Source: Clostridium ihumii AP5
GTDB taxonomy: Bacteria > Bacillota > Clostridia > Clostridiales > Clostridiaceae
Length of the DNA: 64,000 nt
Direction: 5' to 3'
NCBI RefSeq assembly: GCF_000612845.1
Contig: NZ_CCAT010000046.1
Span: 81,477 to 145,476, forward strand
In this document: piece after piece, positions 18,526 to 27,260 of the stretch
Position numbering within the stretch: the first letter of the stretch is position 1
How the letters are laid out: each line of letters begins with the position of its first letter
The notes under the pieces: generated by a model
What the model was told of the DNA's origin: nothing
The model's input: only the letters and a program-made list of their open reading frames with translations
Databases searched by the model: none
Program-made: the position numbers and the translations under genes

Positions 18526-21500
18526 CCTCCTCTCTCCTCTCTATTATATTTTTAAATTCATTCGGAAATTTAATAAAGAGTCTGTTTTCCTCACTAGAAA
18601 TACTTCTTATATTTTCAAAAACACCATTCAAATCTAATATGCCATAACCAAATTCTCTATTCGGATATATATCGCCTGGCCTTTTTTTAGTTCCACGAAC
18701 TAAATAAGATCTTATTTTAGGTGTATATAAAAGCGTGTCATTTTTCTCCACTATTCCCCATTGAAGTAGTAATGCTACTACTCCAGCTAAAATAGCAGTA
18801 GCTGCTGAAGATCCTGTAACCTTTTTAATTTCATTATTTAGTCCTGTTGTCAATACTCCTACTCCCCCAACAGCAATATCAGGCTTAATTCTATTATCTC
18901 TAGTGAAACCTCTTCCAGATTCCGCCATCAATGTATTTTTATCTTGATTATAATAAGCTGTATTTATAACATAATTTGCAGTTCCAGGGGTTGCTAGTGT
19001 TATATATGGGTCTGGATTTAAAAACCTAGTATTAGCTTCCAGCAATGCTCTTTGATATATCCACAAATCGTAGTTCCCATCAACTACATAATCCCCAAAA
19101 ATTTTAAACTGCCAAATTCCATCTTTAAGATTAGTCATAAGTACTTGTATATATTCATTTCCTGAGGACTTATCCGCAACATAATATCTTACTTTTACAT
19201 TAGTCTTTTCATATATAAAATATAAATCTTCCACTTCTTCAAATTTTACTGGAATCCTATCTATACTTTCTCCACTTGGTGAGGTTATTCCTATAGAAAT
19301 TTTATCTGGAGTTCTCGCCCAAATGAAAATCATTAATCCTTTTTGATTTTTGTCAACTTGTACTTCTACTGTTTGAATTTCTCCAGTTTTATTTAACTTT
19401 CCACTAGTGTGTGTATCTGTATTCCCTTGGTTTCCTGTTCCTGTTACAACTGTTACCCCCTTAATATTTGTATATCTATCTATGAAGTTTTCTACAAGTC
19501 CAGTTCCATCATGACCACCAGCATTACTCTCCATTGGTATACATATAACCAATGGCTTATCTACCTTATAGTGATAATTCAATAAATAAGTTATACCTAA
19601 AATTAATCCTGTTGTTCCTGTTATAAATGTCTTTTTATTAAAAACTCCATTTTGTTCTAATACAGATTTATCTGATTCTTGACATTTCACAATTGCAAAT
19701 TCACAATTTGGCGCTGCTCCTAAAACTCCATTTATCCCTCTTGCACCAATAATTCCAGCCACTTCAGTACCATGTCCATTCTCATCTTTTTGTGGTACTA
19801 TTTTATACGGGTCTCCCCCGTTCATGCTTTCCTCAATAGCTCTATTTATTTCTTCTCTAGTATACTCTGCACCATATGAAAAATTTTCTGGTGGTTTTCC
19901 TACTGTTGCACTTTGATCCCATATAGTAGCTACTCTTGTTTTATTGTCTTCTGTCATAAATTCTTTATTTAAATAATCTATACCTGTGTCAATTATTCCT
20001 ACAATTACACCAGTACCATTTAATTTTAAAAATTGATTGCTATGAAACTTTAGTACATTTGATGTTTCAAGTGGAGATATTTCTGATAATGTATATAATT
20101 TGGTTTCATTATATCCAACTATTGTTTTACTGTTTTTAACTACATTTTCAATAGTCCCCTTTTTAACTACTATTAAAGCCTCTGAATTTGTTAATTTAAA
20201 CACACACACATTAGAATTGTTCTTGTATTCCTCACTTACATCTCCCAAATACTGAACTAAATAATTATCATAATCTACATTATTAAATAATTTCCCGCAC
20301 TTTTCTAATTCTTCATTAGGGGTTTCTGTAATAAATGGACTTTCTATATTATTTTTAACCTCAGTTTCTCTAATACCTGCTGCATCTCTATATCTAAGAG
20401 GTTCTTCATTTAACCAAATTTCTAAGGAATCTCTTAAGCACAATGTTCCATATCCCCATGTTGGATTAGGATGATCTTCATTGCCTTTTATCTGTTTTGC
20501 TCCCTTTAATATATAATATTTTAATCTCTCTCCATATAAGTATGGATCTCTTCCTTTTATAAATCCCCATTGTAGTAATAATGCAGCTGCTCCTGAAACT
20601 ACTGGAGTTGCCATTGATGTTCCACTTAATTCATCATATCCACCACCAGGTATTGGCCCAACTATATTTTGTCCAGGTGCTACTATATCTGGCTTTATAT
20701 TCTCTGAATTTAGTCTTCCTCTTCCAGAAAAACTGGATATATCACCAATATTACTATTGTAGCTTCCTACTGTTATAACATTTTGAACTGTTCCAGGTAT
20801 ACCAAGTGTATTATATACTGTTGGCCTTAAAAACTTTGTTTGCCTATTTAGTGCTTCACTTATAGGTAGCCAAACATCAACACTTGTAATTTCCTTTCCC
20901 TCTCTATACAATACTATTGTCCAAACACCTTCTAGTAAGTATTCATTTTGTGCTACTAATGTTAATATAATTTCTCCTCCTATATTAAATGGAAGTGGCC
21001 CTGATTTATATATAAAATAATATGTTCCCCTTAAATTACCTTCTACATATGCTCTATTAAAATTTATTATTGGAGTTCTATTTCCATCTGGTGCAATAAT
21101 TTGCACACTTATATCAGATATAAACTTTTTATATAATTGAAATATCAATGCTGGTTCTCCAGAAGCTACATTAAGTTCTATTTTAGATACTTCATTTACC
21201 TCTACGCTTACATGATGACCTTTATCTCCTTCATTTCCTGCTGCACAAACAAAACTTATCCTCTCTAATGCACTAATTACTGATATATATTGTTCAAAAA
21301 GAGTTCCTCCATTATGTGCTCCATCATTTGTACTAAAACTTAAATTTATTACTAATGGTTTTTTTAACTCCCTAAATTTATCTAATAAAAATCTTATGGC
21401 TCTCATAACTTGACTACTTTTTGTAAATGTTCCCTCGCCTTCCCTAGTAAGCTTAACCATAATTATTGAAGCTTCTGGTGCTACACCATAATTTTCTTTG

Positions 21501-22111
21501 GGAATTCGTCCACCAGCAGCTGCTATACCAGCTACATGAGTACCATGTCCTACCTTATCAACATGTTCTACTATAGATTGAGGATCATTTGACTTTAATG
21601 CTTCATTTATTTGATTTGAATCATAAACCTTTCCAATACTTAAATCGTAAATATAGTCTATTCTTGTTGTTCCATCAGCATTTGTAAATGCAGGATGCAT
21701 ATAATCTATTCCTGAATCTATAAATCCTATTACTACACCTAACCCTGTTAATCCATAATTTATTCTGGGTGTATTTATACATGATGCTGAGTTTACACTT
21801 TCACTATCATAGTGAACAGTTCTAGGTAATTCTATATATTGTATTTCATTTATTGAACCAACCTTTTCTACATCACTAAAATTCACTGTTACAATTCCAA
21901 ATCCATAACCTAAGTCGTCTAATACACCACCTATGCTTTCTACTTTAGATTTAACAATTTGAAAATCAGTACTATATAATACAATTAATTCAATTTTTTC
22001 TCCACTTAAGGTTTGCTTATACTTTGCTGAAACTTTGTTTAATAATCCCCTTGGTATATTCAAAATTAAGTTTAAAAAGCCCTCAAAATTCTCCAAAACT
22101 TTCAACTCCAA
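18515..22111 (-). CDS. cspBA: CspBA: fused tandem subtilisin-like germination proteases
   Basis: 1198 aa with two complete subtilase units. Unit 1 (CspB-like): propeptide 1 to about 110, triad Asp132, His189, Ser499 (GTSMATP), oxyanion Asn293. Linker with RETEVK at 581-586. Unit 2 (CspA-like): pro-like region from about 604, triad Asp708, His780, Ser1102 (TGSSAAT), oxyanion Asn894. CspB cleaves proSleC in spores. In C. difficile CspBA is fused but CspA has lost its catalytic residues; here both halves keep them. The TTG at 22111 has no Shine-Dalgarno; a TTG at 22096 has GGAG 9 bases upstream and may be the true start. Co-transcribed with cspC. Confidence 0.92.
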   Translation of the reverse strand: MELKVLENFEGFLNLILNIPRGLLNKVSAKYKQTLSGEKIELIVLYSTDFQIVKSKVESIGGVLDDLGYGFGIVTVNFSDVEKVGSINEIQYIELPRTVHYDSESVNSASCINTPRINYGLTGLGVVIGFIDSGIDYMHPAFTNADGTTRIDYIYDLSIGKVYDSNQINEALKSNDPQSIVEHVDKVGHGTHVAGIAAAGGRIPKENYGVAPEASIIMVKLTREGEGTFTKSSQVMRAIRFLLDKFRELKKPLVINLSFSTNDGAHNGGTLFEQYISVISALERISFVCAAGNEGDKGHHVSVEVNEVSKIELNVASGEPALIFQLYKKFISDISVQIIAPDGNRTPIINFNRAYVEGNLRGTYYFIYKSGPLPFNIGGEIILTLVAQNEYLLEGVWTIVLYREGKEITSVDVWLPISEALNRQTKFLRPTVYNTLGIPGTVQNVITVGSYNSNIGDISSFSGRGRLNSENIKPDIVAPGQNIVGPIPGGGYDELSGTSMATPVVSGAAALLLQWGFIKGRDPYLYGERLKYYILKGAKQIKGNEDHPNPTWGYGTLCLRDSLEIWLNEEPLRYRDAAGIRETEVKNNIESPFITETPNEELEKCGKLFNNVDYDNYLVQYLGDVSEEYKNNSNVCVFKLTNSEALIVVKKGTIENVVKNSKTIVGYNETKLYTLSEISPLETSNVLKFHSNQFLKLNGTGVIVGIIDTGIDYLNKEFMTEDNKTRVATIWDQSATVGKPPENFSYGAEYTREEINRAIEESMNGGDPYKIVPQKDENGHGTEVAGIIGARGINGVLGAAPNCEFAIVKCQESDKSVLEQNGVFNKKTFITGTTGLILGITYLLNYHYKVDKPLVICIPMESNAGGHDGTGLVENFIDRYTNIKGVTVVTGTGNQGNTDTHTSGKLNKTGEIQTVEVQVDKNQKGLMIFIWARTPDKISIGITSPSGESIDRIPVKFEEVEDLYFIYEKTNVKVRYYVADKSSGNEYIQVLMTNLKDGIWQFKIFGDYVVDGNYDLWIYQRALLEANTRFLNPDPYITLATPGTANYVINTAYYNQDKNTLMAESGRGFTRDNRIKPDIAVGGVGVLTTGLNNEIKKVTGSSAATAILAGVVALLLQWGIVEKNDTLLYTPKIRSYLVRGTKKRPGDIYPNREFGYGILDLNGVFENIRSISSEENRLFIKFPNEFKNIIERREEDEK

Positions 22112-22130
22112 ATATTATTATTCACTTATA

Positions 22131-22151
22131 ATTTTATGCACTTAAAATAAA
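22131..22151 (-). promoter_or_regulatory. Candidate sporulation promoter of cspBA
   Basis: Only 40 bases separate the cspBA start from the upstream terminator stem. The minus strand carries CATAAAAT (22131-22138), close to the sigma-E -10 CATACAAT. A -35 would fall at the edge of the terminator stem. The resulting leader would be very short. Weak evidence, based on pattern and lack of other room. Confidence 0.25.
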
Positions 22152-22196
22152 AAAAAGTATCTATAGTAGAAATTTAACCTACTATAGATACTTTTT
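22152..22196 (-). terminator. Terminator between the XRE regulator and cspBA
   Basis: Perfect 18-bp stem (22152-22169 with 22179-22196) and 9-base loop, T run on the minus side. It isolates cspBA from the upstream operon. Confidence 0.9.
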
Positions 22197-22201
22197 GTTA
22201 A

Positions 22202-22873
22202 TTATAATTCAAATTCAATTCTATTTAATTTTGCTATGACTTTTATGTCTTTATGTGATACTGTTTCTGTTCTTAATGAATTCTTATTGCTTATAAGTAA
22301 TATTTTGCTTGCATCTAGTCTTTTTATTTGTCTTATTACTCTTTCATTATTATAATCTATAAGACAAATAGCATTATTCTCTATTTCGCTTGTTAGATTA
22401 GCAAATGCTACATCACCTTCACAAATTCTAAAACCCATTAAATCATCATTTGCAATTTTTATAAATAATACTTTATCTGCATTAAAACCTTCAACTTTTT
22501 TAGATATTATAGGTAATTGTTTATTTCCTACAGGTTTTGATAAATCATAATTATAAATTCCTATAGTTTTTATTACTGATCCAAAAGCATCATCCCATAC
22601 TTCATTGATTTTTTCTGGTGCTTTATTTCTAACTTCCGTTTTAACTGTTTTAGACTCTTCGTAAGCTATATCTTGGAACATTGTAGAAGCTGTTTTAAGT
22701 TCTCCACCTAAAACCTTTCCAATTCTCTCCATCATTTTTTCATTTATAACTTTACGACCAGTTTCAACTTCATTTATAAAACCTTCAGAAACTCCTAGTT
22801 TCTTAGCTAATTGCTTTTGGCTCATTCCCTTGTCGTTTCTGGCTTTCTTTAAAGTTTCTCCTACTTTACTCAT
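22202..22873 (-). CDS. XRE-family regulator with S24-like (LexA/CI-type) C-terminal domain
   Basis: 223 aa. An N-terminal Cro/CI helix-turn-helix (about residues 5-57; MSQKQLAKKLGVSEGFINEV) is joined to an S24-like domain (about 130-223). In active S24 domains a Ser in GDSM and a Lys in VKRL are catalytic; the matching stretches here read ANDDLMG and RVIRQI, so both appear lost and no self-cleavage is expected. The C-terminal fold probably serves dimerisation or ligand sensing. It may be the last gene of an operon with the cyclophilin and DUF3783 (69-base gap). It lies just upstream of cspBA, so a link to sporulation is possible but unproven. Confidence 0.82.
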   Translation of the reverse strand: MSKVGETLKKARNDKGMSQKQLAKKLGVSEGFINEVETGRKVINEKMMERIGKVLGGELKTASTMFQDIAYEESKTVKTEVRNKAPEKINEVWDDAFGSVIKTIGIYNYDLSKPVGNKQLPIISKKVEGFNADKVLFIKIANDDLMGFRICEGDVAFANLTSEIENNAICLIDYNNERVIRQIKRLDASKILLISNKNSLRTETVSHKDIKVIAKLNRIEFEL

Positions 22874-22942
22874 ATTACTACCCCTTACTTAAGGACTTAA
22901 TTTTTATAAAATAAATCCTTCTATAATGTTAAAATAAAATAT

Positions 22943-23317
22943 TTATTTCTTAGAAAATTGTTCACGTTCCTTAATTAAATGTTCAAGCAAAAATTTGAAG
23001 CTCCAGTTGATTGATACTGGTGTAACTGATGCTAATATAGGTTTAGATTCTAAATTATTTCTTACAATTTTAACTGCACTTTGAATTGCCCCACTAGAAA
23101 AATTATTAAATATAATCACTTTTTCCTTAGGCATTTCATGTATCTCATCAACCTCTATCTTTTCACTTAATATATCTCTTAGTTTTAGCTTTGACATATT
23201 CTCTTTAACTACAATACATTCTCTAGATGTTTTGTCTTTAAATTTTAAATTTAAAATTTCTAGTTCGCTTTCATCTAATCCATAAGTTATCATTACTTTA
23301 TCATTTAAATTATTCAT
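22943..23317 (-). CDS. DUF3783 family protein
   Basis: 124 aa, no signal peptide or membrane segment. It matches the DUF3783 pattern: an N-terminal segment on ITYGLDESELEILNLKF and a conserved block EKVIIFNNFSSGAIQSAVKI, then ILASVTPVSINWSF near the C-terminus. Function unknown. Start ATG has GAGGG upstream. It follows the cyclophilin gene by 22 bases and probably shares its transcript. Confidence 0.7.
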   Translation of the reverse strand: MNNLNDKVMITYGLDESELEILNLKFKDKTSRECIVVKENMSKLKLRDILSEKIEVDEIHEMPKEKVIIFNNFSSGAIQSAVKIVRNNLESKPILASVTPVSINWSFKFLLEHLIKEREQFSKK

Positions 23318-23339
23318 ATTAAACCCTCAAGTATTCTAA

Positions 23340-23858
23340 TTACATTTTTTCTGGTTCTGGATACTCTACACCAAAAGTTTCTACTGTAACTTCTTCCATT
23401 ACTTGATCTTCATCTGGTTTATCCATGTAATTTCTTGATACTAAAGAAATTTCATCTGCAACATCTTGACCTTCTATAAGTTTCCCAAATGCAGCATATT
23501 GTCTATCTAAGTGTGGTGAATTTTCTACCATTATGAAGAATTGACATCCAGCAGAATTTAAAACTTGAGTTCTTGCCATAGATAAAACACCTTTTGTATG
23601 TTTTAAATTATTTTCAAATTTATTTGCAGCAAATTCTCCTTTTATACTATATCCTGGGTTACCCATTCCAGTTTTATCTGGACATCCACCTTGAATCATG
23701 AATCCAGGAATTACTCTGTGGAATATTAATCCATTGTAAAAACCTTTATTTATAAGACTTATAAAGTTATTAACTGTATTTGGAGCTATTTCTGGATATA
23801 ACTCAGCTTTCATTATTTTACCACTATTCATTTTTATAGTTACTATTGGATTTTGCAT
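23340..23858 (-). CDS. Cyclophilin-type peptidyl-prolyl cis-trans isomerase
   Basis: 172 aa single-domain cyclophilin. It speeds prolyl isomerisation during protein folding in the cytoplasm (no signal peptide). Family blocks are clear: FHRVIPGFMIQGG (about residues 46-58) with the catalytic Arg, KGVLSMAR, NSAGCQFFIM and HLDRQYAAFGKLIEG. Start ATG follows AGGAGAGAAATATT. First gene of a likely operon with DUF3783 and perhaps the XRE regulator. Confidence 0.95.
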   Translation of the reverse strand: MQNPIVTIKMNSGKIMKAELYPEIAPNTVNNFISLINKGFYNGLIFHRVIPGFMIQGGCPDKTGMGNPGYSIKGEFAANKFENNLKHTKGVLSMARTQVLNSAGCQFFIMVENSPHLDRQYAAFGKLIEGQDVADEISLVSRNYMDKPDEDQVMEEVTVETFGVEYPEPEKM

Positions 23859-24011
23859 AATATTTCTCTCCTTTATTTTAACTTTTCTAAAATATATTCA
23901 TTTACATTTTTAGATATTATACAATGATTATATCACATGAAAATTATTCATTTAAGACTTATTATTTCCTAAATCTAATATAAATATAACCATAGTAAAA
24001 ATTCATAAAAA

Positions 24012-24034
24012 TAAGGGAGAACTGCTTCCCCCTA
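24012..24034 (-). terminator. Terminator of the Cache-sensor operon
   Basis: AGGGAGAA (24014-24021) pairs with TTCCCCCT (24026-24033) with one mismatch or wobble; T-rich on the minus-strand side. Confidence 0.6.
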
Positions 24035-24036
24035 AA

Positions 24037-25074
24037 TTATGACTTATCTTTATCTTCTTTGCTGTCTTTATCTTCTTCATTTATAGCTTCATCTATAATT
24101 TTCTCAACTTTATCAATATTTATATCACCATTTGCTATATCTTTCAAATTAAGATTAATTCCTAAAACTTTTTTTAAAATTATTTGAATAAATATTAATA
24201 GTATTCCTTGTATTGATGTTAATATGGTTGCTTTTTGACTATCACCAGACATACGTTCATCCATCTTATCCTTATCAACTTCCACTATCAATGTCCATCC
24301 TAAATCCTTATCTATTGTGAAATATGAACCATAAACATCTTTATTTCTATAATTTTTATATGGTGTATATCTTGAATAATCTATATTTAACTTAACCCTA
24401 TCTATATCAACCTTTTGTTTACCTACCGCTCCTGGAATATATCTAGATTCAGTTAAAAACATACCTTCATCATTTACTATATAAGCCTCTGAATATTCAT
24501 TAAGTCTGTTTTGTTTCATTATATCATTTAGCTCTTTCAAGTTAGTCCTCATCCAAATTAATCCCATAATATTTTTATTTGAATCTATTATAGGATTGTA
24601 CATATCAACTGTATAGTCATTATCACCTAAAACAGTTTTTACTCCCATTGCTTTTGTTTCAAAAACTTTATTAACCTCTTCAGATTCTCTAAATTTATCA
24701 CTTTCGTCTATATATCCATAAACTATTTCTTTGTTTTTGTTAAGAACTAATATATTATCATATCGTTGTCTACTTGCCATTATAAAGTTCATCTCTTTAG
24801 CTACCTTAGTCTGATCCATATTAGTTAAGCTATCTGATAATGAGTATAACTTTATTTCATAAAAAACTTGACCTATTGAATTTTGAACAGTTTTTGCTAA
24901 ATCTTGACCTATATAATAAATATTATTTACCACCATTTCATTATTCTTTTTTACATTATCATTATTAACTTTTAGAAATCCACCTAAAGAAAATAACATA
25001 GAAAATGAAGTTATACATATTACTCCAATGACAAATTTACTTATAGTTTTTTTAGGTTTTTTTATGCATAACAT
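24037..25074 (-). CDS. dCache-domain membrane sensor without an output domain
   Basis: 345 aa. Membrane segment about residues 13-35, double-Cache extracytoplasmic domain about 40-275 (blocks SEAYIVNDEGMFLTESRY and DKDLGWTLIVEVD), second membrane segment about 284-305, then only about 40 charged residues ending EEDKDSKEDKDKS. Such sensor parts normally feed a chemoreceptor, kinase or GGDEF domain; none is fused here. The ORF ends properly before a terminator, so it is not a window truncation. It may partner with the acidic protein encoded 3 bases upstream. The upstream Shine-Dalgarno (GAAGAG) is modest. Confidence 0.8.
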   Translation of the reverse strand: MLCIKKPKKTISKFVIGVICITSFSMLFSLGGFLKVNNDNVKKNNEMVVNNIYYIGQDLAKTVQNSIGQVFYEIKLYSLSDSLTNMDQTKVAKEMNFIMASRQRYDNILVLNKNKEIVYGYIDESDKFRESEEVNKVFETKAMGVKTVLGDNDYTVDMYNPIIDSNKNIMGLIWMRTNLKELNDIMKQNRLNEYSEAYIVNDEGMFLTESRYIPGAVGKQKVDIDRVKLNIDYSRYTPYKNYRNKDVYGSYFTIDKDLGWTLIVEVDKDKMDERMSGDSQKATILTSIQGILLIFIQIILKKVLGINLNLKDIANGDINIDKVEKIIDEAINEEDKDSKEDKDKS

Positions 25075-25077
25075 TTT

Positions 25078-25488
25078 TTATAACTCTTCTTTATAAGAAT
25101 GTACTCTTAAATTTAATTTTTTATCATAATTTACAAACTCTATAACTAAGGATGCACCTGGTAAGATTATAAAATAATCCTTATTTAATATATTTATACT
25201 TCTATCTTTCATTATTTCCTCTTTATGAAATAACAAAACATCATCATCCTGTAGATTTACGCTCTCCATTACTTCCTCAGTTTCATCCTCATTTAAATTA
25301 CATCCGTAAATATTAATAATATTATTTTCCTCAGGATTTTTTACAATTATATCATTAACAATATATATACTATTACTGTTTTTTGGATTAACTATATCTA
25401 TTCCATTAAAATTTTCATTCATTTTAAAATCTTTATATTCATCTAATTGTTCATCACTATTTTCTTTATTCATTTTGAAAACTCTCAT
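25078..25488 (-). CDS. Hypothetical acidic protein paired with the Cache sensor
   Basis: 136 aa, rich in Asp, Glu and Asn, with no signal peptide or membrane segment. The central part alternates short hydrophobic strands (IDIVNPK, IYIVNDIIV, NIINIYGCNL) and the C-terminus has YFIILPGASLVIEF; an all-beta fold is likely. No known family recognised. It is first in a two-gene operon, 3 bases before the Cache sensor, so the two probably work together. Start ATG has GGGTGG at proper distance. Confidence 0.6.
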   Translation of the reverse strand: MRVFKMNKENSDEQLDEYKDFKMNENFNGIDIVNPKNSNSIYIVNDIIVKNPEENNIINIYGCNLNEDETEEVMESVNLQDDDVLLFHKEEIMKDRSINILNKDYFIILPGASLVIEFVNYDKKLNLRVHSYKEEL

Positions 25489-25720
25489 AACTTACCACCC
25501 TGTTACTATATTTTTTCATAAATAACTTAAATTAAAAATTCAACTTGAATATTTAATTTTAAAATTAATTCAAATTGTCTAGTGCATTGTAGAAATATAC
25601 GTAAATATTTGTTTTTTTGACTTTCTATATAATTAATTTATGTAAAACTATAGTATGTTGTTAAAGGATTTTGTAAAACTTTTTATATTTATTAGATTTT
25701 AGATTTACCCTTTTGCGTAT

Positions 25721-25751
25721 AAAAAAAAGAACCACATATTGTGATTCTTTT
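25721..25751 (-). terminator. Terminator after the gene at 25751-26872
   Basis: AAAGAACCACA (25726-25736) pairs with TGTGATTCTTT (25740-25750), one G-U pair, then eight T on the minus strand. The right arm touches the stop codon. Confidence 0.85.
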
Positions 25752-26872
25752 TATAGCATATCAAATAATATAATATTATTATCAAGGGTTACATATGCGC
25801 CATCATAATTAACAGTATCTAAGGTTTTCAAATCTGTTATATTTAAGATTTCTTCTCCTAATGATGAAGTAATAAGTTTGTCCTCTACATATGATATAAA
25901 GCACCAATCAGGATCATTAATTGGTATTTCAACATTATTTTTTTCGCCTTTAACTATTGTTTTTCCATTTACCTCTCTTTGACTTACTATTTGCTTACTT
26001 TCAATATCATAAAATCTACTTCTTTTACTACTACCATTTTCAGTATATATATAACTTTCTATTATTCTTGTATCACTTGTATCCTTTTTTAATAAATATA
26101 TATCTTCTTTATTTTCTTTAAAATTAACAACTTTATAATAAATATTTTCTTCATCCGCTTTTAACAATCTTGCTCCAAAATCATCTTGACTTTTGAAAAT
26201 ATAATTTATATTTAATTTTGAATTATTATTAATACTTAAAATTAAATCATTTAAGCTAATACTATAAATTTTATAATCTTTTCCATCTACTATAAAATCC
26301 TTGTTTTTATAATTATTACAACTTCTTTCTTCCAATAAAATTTTTGTATCTTCCTCATAATTATATTTAATTATATTTTCTACATTAGCAAAACTTATAT
26401 CACTATTATTTATTTTATGTTTACTTTTCTTTTCCATATCAATTAAATAAAGTTCATAATGACTTATATAATTAGGGTCTCTATCATCATAGTCTGCGCC
26501 ATACAATAAAGCATAACGTTCATTTAAAATTTCTACTCTTCCTTCTTTATCAACACTACATAATTTATCTACTTTACCATTTCGTAAACATATTCTATAA
26601 AAATCAAAAAAATCATGTGTGCCTAATGCACTAGTATATATATATTGTCCATTAGTGTATGTGCTTAAATGCATAGCAAATTCATACATTTCTATAGGTA
26701 TTTTATTAACTTTTTTATACTTATTACTTTTTAAGTTATACCTATAAAAATTTAAAAATGTCTTTCCCTTTATTAAGTCAACATCTCCAAATATAAATTC
26801 TTCATCATTAAGCTTTATAACATTGTCAAAATAAAAATCATGTTTTTTTAAATCTACCACATTAATCAACAA
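25751..26872 (-). CDS. Hypothetical protein, possibly beta-propeller-like
   Basis: 373 aa from the chosen start. No family recognised. It consists of repeated short strands of the kind EFIFGDVDL, QYIYTSALG, RYALLYGAD, NIYYKVVNF, KLITSSLGE, suggesting a WD/kelch-type propeller or similar repetitive beta fold. No signal peptide, so probably cytoplasmic. The longest ORF opens at an ATG at 26896 with no Shine-Dalgarno; AGAAGGGA stands 7 bases before a TTG at 26872, which I prefer. Monocistronic. The MITE-like repeat copy C lies upstream. Confidence 0.6.
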   Translation of the reverse strand: MLINVVDLKKHDFYFDNVIKLNDEEFIFGDVDLIKGKTFLNFYRYNLKSNKYKKVNKIPIEMYEFAMHLSTYTNGQYIYTSALGTHDFFDFYRICLRNGKVDKLCSVDKEGRVEILNERYALLYGADYDDRDPNYISHYELYLIDMEKKSKHKINNSDISFANVENIIKYNYEEDTKILLEERSCNNYKNKDFIVDGKDYKIYSISLNDLILSINNNSKLNINYIFKSQDDFGARLLKADEENIYYKVVNFKENKEDIYLLKKDTSDTRIIESYIYTENGSSKRSRFYDIESKQIVSQREVNGKTIVKGEKNNVEIPINDPDWCFISYVEDKLITSSLGEEILNITDLKTLDTVNYDGAYVTLDNNIILFDML

Positions 26873-26950
26873 TATCAATTCCCTTCTAATTATCATTATA
26901 TTTGTATTATGTCCATTTTTTTACTTTTATTCACTTAATATGAATTTAAT

Positions 26951-27211
26951 TAAGTAAAAAGTAAGAGTGAAAAGTGAAGAGTTATGGTTAATATTATTCA
27001 TTTCATTCATAATATTTAAGATAAAAATACCTAAAAACTACGTTTCTATATTGTTTTCAACTAATTTGCTCTGCAAACTTAATAAAAAATCATTCTTTGA
27101 AATCGGAAATCCAATTTTTGCATTCACTTTCAATTTTCCATTTTCAATTAAATTAATTGGAATTCTCAATTAAAATAAGAGTAATTTCATTTTTCAGCTT
27201 GGAATCCTATA
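26951..27211. repeat. MITE-like dispersed repeat, copy C (left end missing)
   Basis: Same family as 118-472 and 28925-29268, same orientation. It keeps the internal AAGAGTGAAAAGTGAA segment and the right end (GCTTGGAATCCTATA, 27197-27211) but lacks the first 85-100 bases, including the left terminus. No coding sequence seen. Confidence 0.7.
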
Positions 27212-27219
27212 CAATAAAA

Positions 27220-27260
27220 ATGACTTATTAAATAGATAAATTATCTATTTAATAAGTCAT
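27220..27260 (-). terminator. Terminator overlapping the 3' end of murI
   Basis: A 20-base perfect inverted repeat (27220-27239 with 27241-27260). The 5' arm of the RNA hairpin is the last six sense codons and stop of murI. The minus strand then runs into TTTTTATTG. Confidence 0.85.

Noticed and set aside
18515..22111. CspBA fusion as a possible assembly or frameshift artefact
   Set aside because: The linker is an ordinary in-frame stretch with a motif shared with SleC, and the second unit has no own ribosome binding site or start at the expected place.
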